Below are positions 36,161 to 45,167 of a DNA stretch of 64,000 bases, in pieces. Origin of the DNA: Opitutus sp. GAS368 (lineage in GTDB: Bacteria; Verrucomicrobiota; Verrucomicrobiia; Opitutales; Opitutaceae); NCBI GenBank assembly GCA_945903465.1, contig CAMDOF010000009.1:1-64000 (forward strand), in the 5' to 3' direction. A model generated the notes under the pieces. That model was not told the origin of the DNA. It saw only the letters and a program-made list of their open reading frames with translations, and did not search any database. The first letter of the stretch is position 1. Every line of letters begins with the position of its first letter. The translations under genes were made by a program, and so were the position numbers.

Positions 36161-37690
36161 TTAAGTGAGATAGATCGATCCGTATCGCTCCTGCAAATAC
36201 GCGACTAAGTGGCGCGGCGAGAGCTCCTCGCCCGTCGCCCGTCGCACCAATTCCAGCGCACTCAGACGACGGCCCTGCGCGTGAATATTCTCCCGCAGCC
36301 AGCCGAGCGGCCAGGAAAAATCCCCTTGGCTGAAGTCCGCCTCCAAATCCGGCCTCAGCACCCGCCACCGCGACCACAGCTGCGCCGCTATCATATTGCC
36401 GAGGCAGTAACTCGGGAAATAGCCAAACGAGCCATCGCACCAATGCACGTCTTGGAGGACCCCCTCGCGATCATTAACCGGTTCCAGCCCGAGTAACTCC
36501 CGCGAGGCCTGCCGCCATGCCACCGGCAGATCCGCCACCGCCAACTCGCCCGAAAATAGTTTTTTCTCCATCTCAAAACGGAGCACAATATGGAGGTTGT
36601 AAGTAACCTCATCCGCATCGACGCGAACCAAAGTCGGCTCAACCGCGTTAACCGCCAGATAAAGATCATCGGAGGAAAGCCCCTCCATCTGCACCGGAAA
36701 AAAAGCACGCCACCGCGGCTCAAAATAACGCCAAAACGAGCGACTCCGCGCGATCTGATTTTCCCACAGGCGGCTCTGCGACTCATGCACCGCCATCCCC
36801 GCGTGAATACTCAGCGCAGTCCCCACGTGCGCCGCTGGCAAACCCTGCTCGTACAGCCCGTGCCCCGTCTCATGGATCGAACCGAAAAGCGCATCGAGCG
36901 GCTGGTCCGGGTTATAACGAGTGGTCATGCGCACGTCACTGCCCGTTCCCGAACAAAACGGATGCAGCGACACATCGATCCGTCCACGCGCATAGTCAAA
37001 GCCGATACGTTCCGTCACTTCCCGTAAAAAATGGCGCTGCCCTTCGACCGGAAAGCCACGCAACCGCTCCCCCACCCCACGAGCTCGCGCGGCGACGGGC
37101 GATGCCAAAATCGCGCGCATCAAGGGAACCAGGTCGCGTTTCAACTCCCCAAAGAGCCGGTCGACCGCCGCGGCCGTCAACCCGGGATCGTGCTTATCCA
37201 ACATGTAGTCATACGCGTTCTCACCTTGGCCGAGGTAGGCCGCCTCACGGCGCGCGAATTCTAAATTTTTCTCCAAGACCGGAGCGTAACCGGCAAAATC
37301 ATTCTCCGCCTTCGCCCGGGCCCAAGCGTGATAACCACGACTGCCTTGCGCCGCCTTCGCCCGCACGAACGCCACCGGCAACTTCGTCGCCCGGTCATAC
37401 TCGCGCCGTGCCTGCTTCACGATCGCGGCCTGCCCCGAGTCCATACCGACTGCGCTCCCGGGCGGTCCCTCAGTCCCCTCCAAGACCACCAGCAACTCCC
37501 CCATTCGCGCCTCGCTGATCGCGGCATGCTGCACCTCTGCCAGCGCGGCGTGCTGCGCCGCGCGTTGCTCGGCCGCCCCTGCCGGTAAGTTGACCTGCTC
37601 ATCCCAGCCCAGCAGGTCACCAATCGTACCGAGCACGTGCGCACGCTTGAGCAAGGCCAGCAATTCTTCGAAAGCGGATTCGGGAGCCAT
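36161..37690 (-). CDS. M32-family metallocarboxypeptidase
   Basis: A 509-residue thermostable-carboxypeptidase-1-type enzyme, cytosolic. The zinc motif HETGH begins at His273 (SIHETGHGLYEQGLP), followed by the family blocks HESQSRLWEN and YNLHIVLRFEMEKKLFSGEL. The C-terminal YFPSYCLGNMIAAQLW is also diagnostic. It removes C-terminal residues from peptides. Length is normal for the family. Confidence 0.93.
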   Translation of the reverse strand: MAPESAFEELLALLKRAHVLGTIGDLLGWDEQVNLPAGAAEQRAAQHAALAEVQHAAISEARMGELLVVLEGTEGPPGSAVGMDSGQAAIVKQARREYDRATKLPVAFVRAKAAQGSRGYHAWARAKAENDFAGYAPVLEKNLEFARREAAYLGQGENAYDYMLDKHDPGLTAAAVDRLFGELKRDLVPLMRAILASPVAARARGVGERLRGFPVEGQRHFLREVTERIGFDYARGRIDVSLHPFCSGTGSDVRMTTRYNPDQPLDALFGSIHETGHGLYEQGLPAAHVGTALSIHAGMAVHESQSRLWENQIARSRSFWRYFEPRWRAFFPVQMEGLSSDDLYLAVNAVEPTLVRVDADEVTYNLHIVLRFEMEKKLFSGELAVADLPVAWRQASRELLGLEPVNDREGVLQDVHWCDGSFGYFPSYCLGNMIAAQLWSRWRVLRPDLEADFSQGDFSWPLGWLRENIHAQGRRLSALELVRRATGEELSPRHLVAYLQERYGSIYLT

Positions 37691-37854
37691 GACTCACAGC
37701 AAACCACTTGGCGCGCGGACGCCAGAATCTTGTCGCGCGGCAATCAGCGACGCGGCGCCTCGCCGCATGACCGCCGGCCCCACGCACCCTTTAAGCGACC
37801 CACCGCCCCCGCGCCCTCCTGCCCTTCGAAGAGCCGAATCTCCACCCGACCACG

Positions 37855-38115
37855 TTAAACCTTCGCGCTGTTGTCGCACTTAAAATGGACCTGAGAGCGC
37901 CGTAAAATATGGGCACGCAAGGCCGAGGTCTGCTCGGGCACTCGACGCTGCAGGGCAAAACGTCGCCGGTTCTGGGCTTCTTCCGACGCCGCCAAAGCCG
38001 CCACGCAAACCAAAGCCTCCGCCTTCGTCGGCAGTCGCCGCTCGGGAAATCCCGCGTGCTGCGCCAGCCAGAGCACGACTTCGTGCAAGGGTTCAATCGA
38101 GGAAGGTTCGTTCAT
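37855..38115 (-). CDS. Small protein coupled to the ArsC-like gene
   Basis: An 86-residue hydrophilic, mostly helical protein (LHEVVLWLAQHAGFPERRLP, EALVCVAALAASEEAQNRRR). I do not recognise a family. Its ATG overlaps the stop codon of the ArsC-like gene (ATGA), so it is translationally coupled and probably acts with it. The end lies in a gap before the M32 peptidase gene. Confidence 0.55.
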   Translation of the reverse strand: MNEPSSIEPLHEVVLWLAQHAGFPERRLPTKAEALVCVAALAASEEAQNRRRFALQRRVPEQTSALRAHILRRSQVHFKCDNSAKV

Positions 38116-38471
38116 AAAGCGAGTACCCTTGCAGACCAGACCGCCGCGTCAAATCCGACGATCGCCACGCGCGGGCCCACCACGAAGGGCCGCTTCACCA
38201 AATTGCCATTGCCAGCGAGGAGCGTGAGCGCGGCCGGCACTGTCAGCGCTGGTAACTTTTCCCCCAGCTGTTGATCGCGATAGTCCCGGCCCGACGTATT
38301 AAATAATTTCCGCATCTCGCCAGCGTAGGCCGCCAACATCACTTCGAGCTCGGCCAACGTCGGCGGGGTTTCCCGTATCGCCCGCTCTTTAAAGGGAATC
38401 CCGTGCTCACGCAGCCATTTCGTAGCCGCGCGGCAGCGGTCACAAACGGTGTAGGTATAGACTGTTAACAT
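38112..38471 (-). CDS. ArsC/Spx-family thioredoxin-fold protein
   Basis: A 119-residue protein with the motif TVCDRCRAATKWL (Cys10, Cys13) and the ArsC-family block KLFNTSGRDYRDQQL. It ends with NLVKRPFVVGPRVAIVGF, corresponding to the Arg-Pro region of Spx/ArsC. The CxxC pair is Spx-like; single-cysteine forms are also known in this fold. Whether it reduces arsenate or regulates transcription cannot be told from sequence. It is translationally coupled to the 86-residue gene downstream. Confidence 0.8.
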   Translation of the reverse strand: MLTVYTYTVCDRCRAATKWLREHGIPFKERAIRETPPTLAELEVMLAAYAGEMRKLFNTSGRDYRDQQLGEKLPALTVPAALTLLAGNGNLVKRPFVVGPRVAIVGFDAAVWSARVLAL

Positions 38472-38567
38472 AAATTCAAATGAGCGAATCGCTCACGCCC
38501 CGAGCCCTCCGAAAGCGCTCCCTTCCTTTCGCCCACGGCGTCTTCGGACCTCCCAGCTCGCCTCGTT

Positions 38568-40073
38568 TTATTTTATCCATGTGGCATCTTGGATCACCCA
38601 TTGCCAGCGGTCGCGATACAGGCCGAGCTCACCATAAAATCGAACCCGGTCACCTGGTTTAAAATCCTCCCGCAGTTTTTTCCTCAGGTGCTCATCGTGA
38701 CTATAAATATCATACGTCTCGCCCATAAACTCAACCGCCAGCCGTGCGCCGGCCGCAACCACGCCCTCCACGCGCACAATTTTACCCAAAAAAAGCGGAC
38801 TCCGCAGCACGGTACCCGCCGCCAAGCTCTCCGCCGTGACTGCACTTTTCACGAGGTCCATGCCAGCATAGCCAATCTTCACCGGTTCACCCGTGTCGCC
38901 GGATTCCACCGACGCGCGGCTCAATTCGAGCCAACGATCGGCGCGCCCTGCGCTCACGGTAATAAATTTCGCGGAGACCGGAAAGTGATCAGAGAAGCCG
39001 CCGCCGCGGGGCCCAAAACCCGACCACCGAACGGGCAACCCTCGTTCGTCCATGTTCAGGCCAGCAAATTTCCCAATCGCAAACGAATTGTCGACGTATT
39101 GCACCCCGCGATAGTCGTAGAGTCCGCGGGCCACGATAATGTGCATCAAGGTCCCCCATTCGCCGCGGTAGGTGTCACTGCCGCGCTCTCGTGGGGGCAA
39201 CTCAAACCAGAGATTATAGAGATCACGGTCGACCCCGCGCACCGCGAGTTCGTCCCCCTGCGAGCGCAGCGTGTCGTTGATCCCGGTCGTCTTCATTTTC
39301 GGATAACGCTTCTTTTGGTTATACTGGGAGTTCAAATCTCCACCAATGATGATGTCCGCGTGGGGATCTCCCCGTAAGATCTGGTCAAGCCGCGTCCGCA
39401 GCGTCTGCGCATTTGCCACCCGCGTGGGTTCAATCTCGGGATCGCCCGCGCCCGACTTCCAGTGATTTGCGAATAAATACAGCAGCACACCGTCCACCTC
39501 GACTTGAACCTCGAGGATGGCACGGGCGTTGAGCGTCGGATGAGAAATCGCGCGCTTCACCGGAAACCGCGTGAACACGCCGCAGGTGATCTCCTGTTTT
39601 CGGTCACTCCCAAGTGTCGTGATATTATCACCGATCACCACGTGATAACCAGTCATGCCAGCATCGTTCAGCGCCTTTAACAGCAGAAATTCTGCCGGCA
39701 GATCCGCGATCTCCGGCGTAAACTTTTCAACCAGCAAATTGGCGAGCGGCACGCCGGCGTACTGAGCCAGAAGCGCCGCATAGTTGGGTGGATTTTTTCC
39801 CGGCGTCGCATCCAGCTCAAGTTCCGCCAGCATTAACACGTCCGGACCACGCCCCGCCTCGAAGCGCCCCACCACCCGCGTGATATTCTGCAACTTCGTC
39901 AACGCATGGAACCGCGTATACACCGCCGGCTGATAGTCCTCGTAAGCCGCCACGCCATCGACGTCGAAAAGATTTTCCACATTATAGGCGACGACGGTGA
40001 AGGGGCGCGCCCCCACCACGGCCCAGAGGAGCGAACTCAGGACCAGCAGTCGGGCGAAGGCGTAAAACAACAT
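38568..40073 (-). CDS. Secreted endonuclease/exonuclease/phosphatase-fold protein
   Basis: A 501-residue exported protein: signal peptide (1-22), an EEP domain at about 25-365 with TVVAYNVENLFD, GGDLNSQYN, the Asp-His pair in FSDHFPVSAKF and the metal-binding LAELEL, and a C-terminal OB-like domain of about 120 residues with GKIVRVEGVV and FKPGDRVRFYG. The C-terminal domain is reminiscent of nucleic-acid-binding folds. Candidate roles are extracellular nuclease or phosphatase for nutrient scavenging. Confidence 0.8.
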   Translation of the reverse strand: MLFYAFARLLVLSSLLWAVVGARPFTVVAYNVENLFDVDGVAAYEDYQPAVYTRFHALTKLQNITRVVGRFEAGRGPDVLMLAELELDATPGKNPPNYAALLAQYAGVPLANLLVEKFTPEIADLPAEFLLLKALNDAGMTGYHVVIGDNITTLGSDRKQEITCGVFTRFPVKRAISHPTLNARAILEVQVEVDGVLLYLFANHWKSGAGDPEIEPTRVANAQTLRTRLDQILRGDPHADIIIGGDLNSQYNQKKRYPKMKTTGINDTLRSQGDELAVRGVDRDLYNLWFELPPRERGSDTYRGEWGTLMHIIVARGLYDYRGVQYVDNSFAIGKFAGLNMDERGLPVRWSGFGPRGGGFSDHFPVSAKFITVSAGRADRWLELSRASVESGDTGEPVKIGYAGMDLVKSAVTAESLAAGTVLRSPLFLGKIVRVEGVVAAGARLAVEFMGETYDIYSHDEHLRKKLREDFKPGDRVRFYGELGLYRDRWQWVIQDATWIK

Positions 40074-40133
40074 CTACCCAAGGTAATTCCCGCGATTGAC
40101 CAGCGCAATCCCGCAAAGGCACACTTTCCCATT

Positions 40134-40913
40134 ATGAAGTCGATTCTCGCGGTTACGGGTCTGCGCATCGCCCGCGGCAGGGCCATCATTATCCACGAAG
40201 TTACCTGGCGCGTCGCCGCGGGTGAAAATTGGGTGATTCTCGGCGCGAACGGTTCCGGGAAGACCTCGCTGCTCAAGGCGCTCACCGGTTATCTCTCGCC
40301 CACCGCGGGAACCATTGCGCTGCTGGGACGCCGCTATGGGGAATGCGATTGGCGGGAGCTGCGTTTAAAAATCGGGGTTGTGACGAGTGCCTTTACGGCC
40401 TCGATTCCCCCGGCCGAGCCCGCTCTCGATACCGTGATGAGCGGAAAATATGCGCAACTCGACCTGTGGCACCGCACAACTCCAGCCGATCGAGCCGCCG
40501 CCTTGCGCCTGCTGCGCGCGGCCGACCTCGGTGGGCTCGCGGACCGCGCCTGGGCGCATCTCTCCCAAGGCGAACGCCAGCGCGTGTTGATCGCTCGTGC
40601 CTTGATGGCGCGGCCGCGCTTGCTCATTCTCGACGAGCCCTGCGCGGGACTCGATCCGGTAGCGCGCGAAAACTTCCTGCAATTCCTTGAAAAAATCGCT
40701 CAGCGCCGAGGACCGTCCCGCCCCGCGCTCGTGCTGGTTACTCACCACGTCGAGGAAATCATGCCCGCATTCACCCACACCTTGATGCTCAAGAGCGGCC
40801 GCGTCTACGCAGCCGGTGAGCGTAAAAAACTCCTGACTTCACAAAATCTTTCCGCGCTCTTCGGCGCCCCGCTCAAGCTGGCCCGACGCGGGCCACGGTT
40901 AACCTTGCGATAA
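40134..40913 (+). CDS. ABC transporter ATP-binding protein
   Basis: A 259-residue ATPase with Walker A GANGSGKT (37-44), signature LSQGERQ (from 143) and Walker B LLILDEP (163-169). The H-loop is THHVEE. The ATG beginning MKSILAVTGLR is the family start. No permease or binding-protein gene is adjacent, so its partner lies elsewhere; the single domain resembles the YlmA/ModF-like group. It starts 60 bp from the secreted EEP gene, on the opposite strand. Confidence 0.87.
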   Translation: MKSILAVTGLRIARGRAIIIHEVTWRVAAGENWVILGANGSGKTSLLKALTGYLSPTAGTIALLGRRYGECDWRELRLKIGVVTSAFTASIPPAEPALDTVMSGKYAQLDLWHRTTPADRAAALRLLRAADLGGLADRAWAHLSQGERQRVLIARALMARPRLLILDEPCAGLDPVARENFLQFLEKIAQRRGPSRPALVLVTHHVEEIMPAFTHTLMLKSGRVYAAGERKKLLTSQNLSALFGAPLKLARRGPRLTLR

Positions 40914-41002
40914 CCCGCCGCTCAACCTGCCACGAGCGCAACCCCTGCCGCAACCGCCCGAATAATTCGACGCTCGATCAAGCGCGAAACGCGCGATTTC
41001 GG

Positions 41003-41476
41003 CTAAGGGGAAAGGCGCACCACATCTCCCGCCACCAGAGCCGCCCCGTCACCCGCTGGGCGTTTGGACGTGAAAACCACCTGGCCCGCCCGCACCACCT
41101 CGACCGAGCGACGCGCCAGTTCCATCCGCGCCCCCGCCCCCGCGCCCGCTAGGGTGAGCCCTTCCTTCCACGGCACTCGCCCGACGACACCCGTCGAAAC
41201 GTCGACGAAGGTGACCATGCCGGCCTGCGCAAGTTTCGCCGTCGCCTCTAACCCGCCGCTCCCCATCTGCCCCACGGTATTCACCCCACTCACCACCAGC
41301 TTACCCGTCGTGGTCACCACCGCCCCCGCCGTCTCCCCCGCTACTATCACCGTCGTCGCCGCGAGTTTCACCGGGGCGGAAACCACCTTGTAGGCAAGAC
41401 AACCCGCAGATCCCAGAGCCGCGACTCCGCCCATAATCAATCCAAACCAATTCCTCCAGCGCGCCGCGTGCCTCAT
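41003..41476 (-). CDS. Putative lipoprotein, function unknown
   Basis: A 157-residue protein with a lipobox-like GSAGC after MGGVAALG, so it is probably lipidated at that cysteine. The mature part is rich in Val, Thr and Gly and contains runs such as TTVIVAGETAGAVVTT and GAGAGARMELARRSVEVVRA. No family is recognised. The ATG giving a basic n-region is chosen; a longer frame adds 13 residues. Confidence 0.65.
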   Translation of the reverse strand: MRHAARWRNWFGLIMGGVAALGSAGCLAYKVVSAPVKLAATTVIVAGETAGAVVTTTGKLVVSGVNTVGQMGSGGLEATAKLAQAGMVTFVDVSTGVVGRVPWKEGLTLAGAGAGARMELARRSVEVVRAGQVVFTSKRPAGDGAALVAGDVVRLSP

Positions 41477-41983
41477 AATTTTATCGAAAACAATTCCACG
41501 CTGCTTTTTTTTCACCGATTGCGGTCAATTTCATAGCGCAACCACCAACACCTCGCAGCCCTCGGGTCAAACGTCCCGTGCCCCAGCAAAAAAAAGTCGC
41601 AGGCCTCGCCCCAAGACGCCCGCGCCGCTTCACGAGTACTCGGAGCCTCGGGTCTGATACGTAACGATGCAGTGGAATGGAGGGCCGGCGCTCACCGACG
41701 GGCCGCTTCGCGACAAAAAAACGCGGCGTGGCGGCGAGCGCCAGCCCTCCACACCTTGGTTTCCGTGGGCTCATTCGTGGACCTTAGTCGGACTGCATGG
41801 ATACGGCTAAGCCGACCAGTCTGCCTCCTCCGCATAAGCGCCACTTTCTTCTCAACAGACGCGATGGCCTCACGGCACACTTTTCATCAGCGAGCGACTG
41901 CGCACGCCGTCCACTCACGACCGCTCCATCTTTGCGCACGCCACCCAGCACCGCCGCTAACGGCTCCGCCCTGCCGTCGATCA
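41477..41983. other. No gene seen; contains a palindromic repeat
   Basis: A 507-base gap between the lipoprotein gene and the CBS gene. The reading frames present lack family resemblance. It includes the palindrome at 41678-41751. No clear promoter or terminator is called. Confidence 0.45.
41678..41751. repeat. REP-like imperfect palindrome
   Basis: Two 16-base arms, TGGAGGGCCGGCGCTC and GAGCGCCAGCCCTCCA, are inverted copies of each other with one mismatch, spaced by 42 bases. A hairpin of this size in a gene-free gap is typical of repetitive extragenic palindromes, and may be repeated elsewhere in the genome. No second copy was noticed in the window. Confidence 0.6.
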
Positions 41984-42427
41984 TCAGGTGGAGAGCCCGC
42001 CCGAGATATAATTCTTGAGATGCTCGGCCTCCGCTCGATGCGCTTCGGATATCCAGCGCGTGATGTCGCCACTCGAAATCGTCCCCACCAGTTGACCTCC
42101 ATCCATCACCGGGAGATGGCGGCAGCGCCGCTCCGTAAAGAGCACCATCGTCTCCTCAATCGAGGCCGTCGATGAGATCGTAATCACCCCAGTCGTCATC
42201 ACGTCAGCCACGAGCGCTTGGCTCGGGTCCAAGCCCACTCCCACGACGCGCCGCAACACGTCCCGCTCGGTAAAAATCCCGACGAGCCGACCGTGGTCGA
42301 TAATCAACACGGAGCCCACCCGATGACGATTCATCTCCACGACGGCGGCCGCGACACTGCTCGTCGAAGATACCGCGAAAACGTTCCTTCCTTTCCGGTC
42401 TAAAATAACAGTGATTGGGGTATTCAT
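41984..42427 (-). CDS. Tandem CBS-domain protein
   Basis: A 147-residue protein made of two CBS motifs: first with RHRVGSVLIIDHGRLVGIFTERDVLRR and second with RRCRHLPVMDGGQLVGTISSGDITRW. CBS pairs bind adenine nucleotides and sense energy status. The family usually ends just after this point. The ATG beginning MNTPITVILDRKG is preferred to a longer frame of 23 extra residues. Confidence 0.88.
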   Translation of the reverse strand: MNTPITVILDRKGRNVFAVSSTSSVAAAVVEMNRHRVGSVLIIDHGRLVGIFTERDVLRRVVGVGLDPSQALVADVMTTGVITISSTASIEETMVLFTERRCRHLPVMDGGQLVGTISSGDITRWISEAHRAEAEHLKNYISGGLST

Positions 42428-42939
42428 AACGTAACAAACACGACGAATCGAAAGGGTGGGCTGAGCCGCCCCCCGATGCAAAGAAAAAGCCTCCACTCAA
42501 AAAAATTAACGCCCCCTCTTCGTAATCAGGCGACTCGCCCCCGAGCTTCCCAACCGGGCGACTCAGCTCGGCCCCCAACCAAGCGAACTCCTCACTCGCG
42601 CTCCTCCGGATGCGCGATAATCAAACAGCAAGACCTACGTCTACCGATTCGTCTTGGAGCCACCACCCCAGCTGAGCTGACTTGAAACCGGCGAGCCGGC
42701 TCCGCTCTTGCCCGCCCCTCCCGCGACGGCCACGACCACCTGCGCACCACCGAGCCTTACTGATACCCGCGCTGATCGCGACACGAGCGATACCCACACG
42801 AGCGATGCCCACCCGCGCTGATCCCGACACGAGCAATGCCCACACGAGCGATGCCCACCCGCGCTGATCCCGACGCGAGCGATACCCACACGAGCGATGC
42901 CCCTTGCCCACGGCCCACCCGGAGATTCTACTCTCAACG
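42428..42939. other. Gap with a tandem repeat; no gene
   Basis: A 512-base region between the CBS gene and lemA. It holds the 46-bp tandem array annotated separately. Chance frames across the array are Arg/Thr- or Ser/Val-rich and are not thought to be coding because the period is not a multiple of three. The lemA promoter should be in the last part. Confidence 0.5.
42767..42902. repeat. 46-bp tandem repeat, three copies
   Basis: Each unit is a 16-mer (CCGCGCTGATCSCGAC) followed by two 15-mers (ACGAGCGATACCCAC and ACGAGCGATGCCCAC). It is repeated almost exactly at 42767, 42813 and 42859, with single-base changes. The array ends about 35 bases before the lemA start. The 15-mer substructure may bind a regulator or be a simple replication-slippage product. 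Confidence 0.75.
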
Positions 42940-43578
42940 ATGAGCATCGGAAAAATCCTCCTTGTTATCGGCGGCCTCATCACGACCGGCTTGATCATCG
43001 CGGCACTCTGGACTGCGGGAATCTATAATCGCCTCGTCACTTTGCAACAGGGCACCGACGCCGCCTGGGCCCAAGTCCAGAACGTCTATCAGCGACGCGC
43101 GGATCTCATTCCCAACCTCGTCAATACCGTCGCAGGCGCCGCTAATTTCGAAAAATCCACACTCACCGAGATCGTCGAGGCCCGCGCGTCCATCGGTCGC
43201 GTCACGCTTCCCGCGGGTAACGCCCCTACCGACCCACAGCAACTGGGCACATTCGAACGTGCCCAAGCCCGCCTCGGCTCCGCACTTTCCCGTCTGCTGG
43301 TCGTCGCGGAAAAATATCCCGACCTCAAAGCGACCGCGGCCTTCCGCGACCTGCAAGTCCAACTCGAGGGCACCGAAAACCGCATCACGGTTGAGCGGGG
43401 CCGCTTCAATGAAGCCGTCCAAGCTTATAACACCGCCATTAAACAATTTCCGGCCATCTTGCTGGCCGGCCTTTTCGGTCAGCAAGCTCGCCCTTACTTC
43501 AACGCCACCGCGGGCGCCGAGCGACCACCAGAAGTTAAATTCGATTTCGGCGCCAAGGCGCCCGCCACTCGGCCGTGA
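42940..43578 (+). CDS. lemA: LemA-family membrane protein
   Basis: A 212-residue protein with one N-terminal membrane helix (ILLVIGGLITTGLIIAALWT) and a cytoplasmic or periplasmic helical domain. LemA blocks are NRLVTLQQGTDAAWAQVQNV, QRRADLIPNLVNTV and AEKYPDLKA. The function is not established. Its stop overlaps the GTG of the TPM gene, so the two are translationally coupled. Confidence 0.92.
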   Translation: MSIGKILLVIGGLITTGLIIAALWTAGIYNRLVTLQQGTDAAWAQVQNVYQRRADLIPNLVNTVAGAANFEKSTLTEIVEARASIGRVTLPAGNAPTDPQQLGTFERAQARLGSALSRLLVVAEKYPDLKATAAFRDLQVQLEGTENRITVERGRFNEAVQAYNTAIKQFPAILLAGLFGQQARPYFNATAGAERPPEVKFDFGAKAPATRP

Positions 43579-44381
43579 CGGCACCACGGTCAGTATGCTG
43601 GCGCACCTCGGTGAGAAAGCTGACCCGGTCGATCAGGATGATCGGGTGGGCTCTCATCGCCACGTTCGGTGGATCGATCGTCTCCGCCACCGCGGGTCTG
43701 CCGCCCCCACCGCCGAACCATTGCAACGATTTCGCCGGGGTGATCCGCCCGGAAACGGTTGCGCGGCTCAACCGAGAACTGGTGCAATTTGAGCGCGAGA
43801 CTTCGAATCAAATCATCGTCGCCATCTATCAAAGGCTCCCGGCGCAATCCGCGCCGGACGAGTACGCCGTACGCCTCGCGCAACACTGGCAAGTCGGGCG
43901 GAAAGACCGCAAAAATGGGGCGGTCCTTTTCGCTTTTCAGGAGAGCCACGATCTCCGCATCGTCACTGGCTACGGTCTGGAAGGCACGCTGCCCGACGCG
44001 CTCTGCAAACGAATCATTGAAACGGAAATCATCCCGCGTTTCCGCTCTGGGAATTTCGACGCGGGTTTGACCGCCGGCGTCCACGCGATGATGGCCGCCA
44101 CCCGCGGTGAATACCGTGGCGCTAACCAGAGTCGGGCGGCGACCGGCGGCACCGCGCACACAAGCGCCTCATCCCGATTCATCCAGCTTATTTTTCTGAT
44201 CGCGATAATCGTGTTGGTGATGCGATTCAACCGCCGAAACGTCGTCTACGGACGGAGCGGGCGACGGCCATGGGACGGCGGTTGGAGGGTCGGCGGTGGG
44301 GGTGGCGGCGGTTCGAGCGGGGGATCGTTCTCTGGGGGCGGCGGTGGCTTCGGGGGCGGTGGCGCGGGAGGAAAATGGTGA
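43575..44381 (+). CDS. TPM-domain protein (YgcG-like), membrane-anchored
   Basis: A 268-residue protein with signal segment (IGWALIATFGGSIVSA), a TPM phosphatase-like domain at about 50-180 (NHCNDFAGVI, FERETSNQIIVAIYQ, GYGLEGTLPD), a membrane helix near 205 (LIFLIAIIVLVM) and a Gly/Ser-rich tail. TPM-domain proteins commonly accompany LemA in operons. The GTG start overlaps the lemA stop; a downstream ATG at 43638 is an alternative. It may form a complex with LemA. Confidence 0.88.
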   Translation: MTAPRSVCWRTSVRKLTRSIRMIGWALIATFGGSIVSATAGLPPPPPNHCNDFAGVIRPETVARLNRELVQFERETSNQIIVAIYQRLPAQSAPDEYAVRLAQHWQVGRKDRKNGAVLFAFQESHDLRIVTGYGLEGTLPDALCKRIIETEIIPRFRSGNFDAGLTAGVHAMMAATRGEYRGANQSRAATGGTAHTSASSRFIQLIFLIAIIVLVMRFNRRNVVYGRSGRRPWDGGWRVGGGGGGGSSGGSFSGGGGGFGGGGAGGKW

Positions 44382-44818
44382 TGAGTTTCTTTTCCGCTAA
44401 ATTAGCTGTCGACGAAGCGCGGCTGATTGCCGCCATTCGTGCGGCCGAGCTGGCGACCTCCGGAGAAATCCGCGTGGTGGTGGCCCGAAGCCAGGTCATC
44501 GCGACCGTCGCGACCGCTCAGGGAGAATTTGCACGACTCGGCATGGCGAAAACCGCTGGTCGCAATGGCGTCCTGATTTTTATCGCTCCCGCCTCCCGCA
44601 CGTTCGCCATCGTCGGCGACACCGGCATTCACGAAAAATGTGGCGAAATCTTCTGGCAGGAGCTGGTCACCGCCATGGCCGGGCATTTTCGCAGCGGCGA
44701 CTTTACCACCGGGCTCACCCTCGGCATCGCTCGCGCCGGGGACCTCCTCTCCCGCCATTTTCCGCGCGAGCCCGACGATCGCAACGAGTTGCCCGATACG
44801 CTTGAGCAAACCGACTGA
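44381..44818 (+). CDS. Second TPM-domain protein
   Basis: A 145-residue TPM domain without a membrane helix (SGEIRVVVARSQV, NGVLIFIAPASRTFAIVGDTG). The ATG overlaps the stop of the first TPM gene, preceded by a GGAGG at good distance. Together with LemA and the first TPM protein it forms a three-gene operon seen in many bacteria. It lacks the Gly-rich tail of its neighbour. Confidence 0.87.
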   Translation: MSFFSAKLAVDEARLIAAIRAAELATSGEIRVVVARSQVIATVATAQGEFARLGMAKTAGRNGVLIFIAPASRTFAIVGDTGIHEKCGEIFWQELVTAMAGHFRSGDFTTGLTLGIARAGDLLSRHFPREPDDRNELPDTLEQTD

Positions 44819-45167
44819 TCCACGCGCCCCCGTGGCCGGCTGCACCGCCGCCCCAGCCTTGGCCTTCGCCTTGGCCTTGCGCCTTGATACCGAGCTCGGG
44901 ATCATCCGCGGCGTCTCGGCGCCCCGGCCTTGGCCTTGCGCCCCCGGGTCGCGCGCTGCCGCGGTCGGCTGGATCAATTCATAATCATCGCCCAAAATCT
45001 GCAGAATTTGGTTGCCCGGGCCGCCGACGGGCACCCGCGAGTGCACCGACCAACCTGCTGGCGATCGTGGCTACCGCAAACGCCAGGTTCAAGGGACGTT
45101 GGGATCACGCGTTGAGATCACCCCACTTGGCCGAGCACGGTTTCCAGCCGCAGGCCGAAACCGGGGC
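44819..45167. other. No gene seen
   Basis: A 349-base gap between the convergent TPM and helicase genes. It carries repeated CTTGGCCTT words (near 44860 and 44930). A minus-strand reading (QILQILGDDYELIQPT) looks superficially protein-like but runs into the TPM gene and is not supported. Confidence 0.45.

Noticed and set aside
42682-42998. Repetitive frames over the 46-bp array
   Set aside because: The period is not divisible by three, so the array shifts frame in each unit; the apparent repeats in protein are not real coding repeats.
44402-45046. 214-codon minus-strand frame with QILQILGDDYELIQPT
   Set aside because: It overlaps the TPM gene antisense, and the part outside it is Ala/Lys/Gly-rich without family resemblance.
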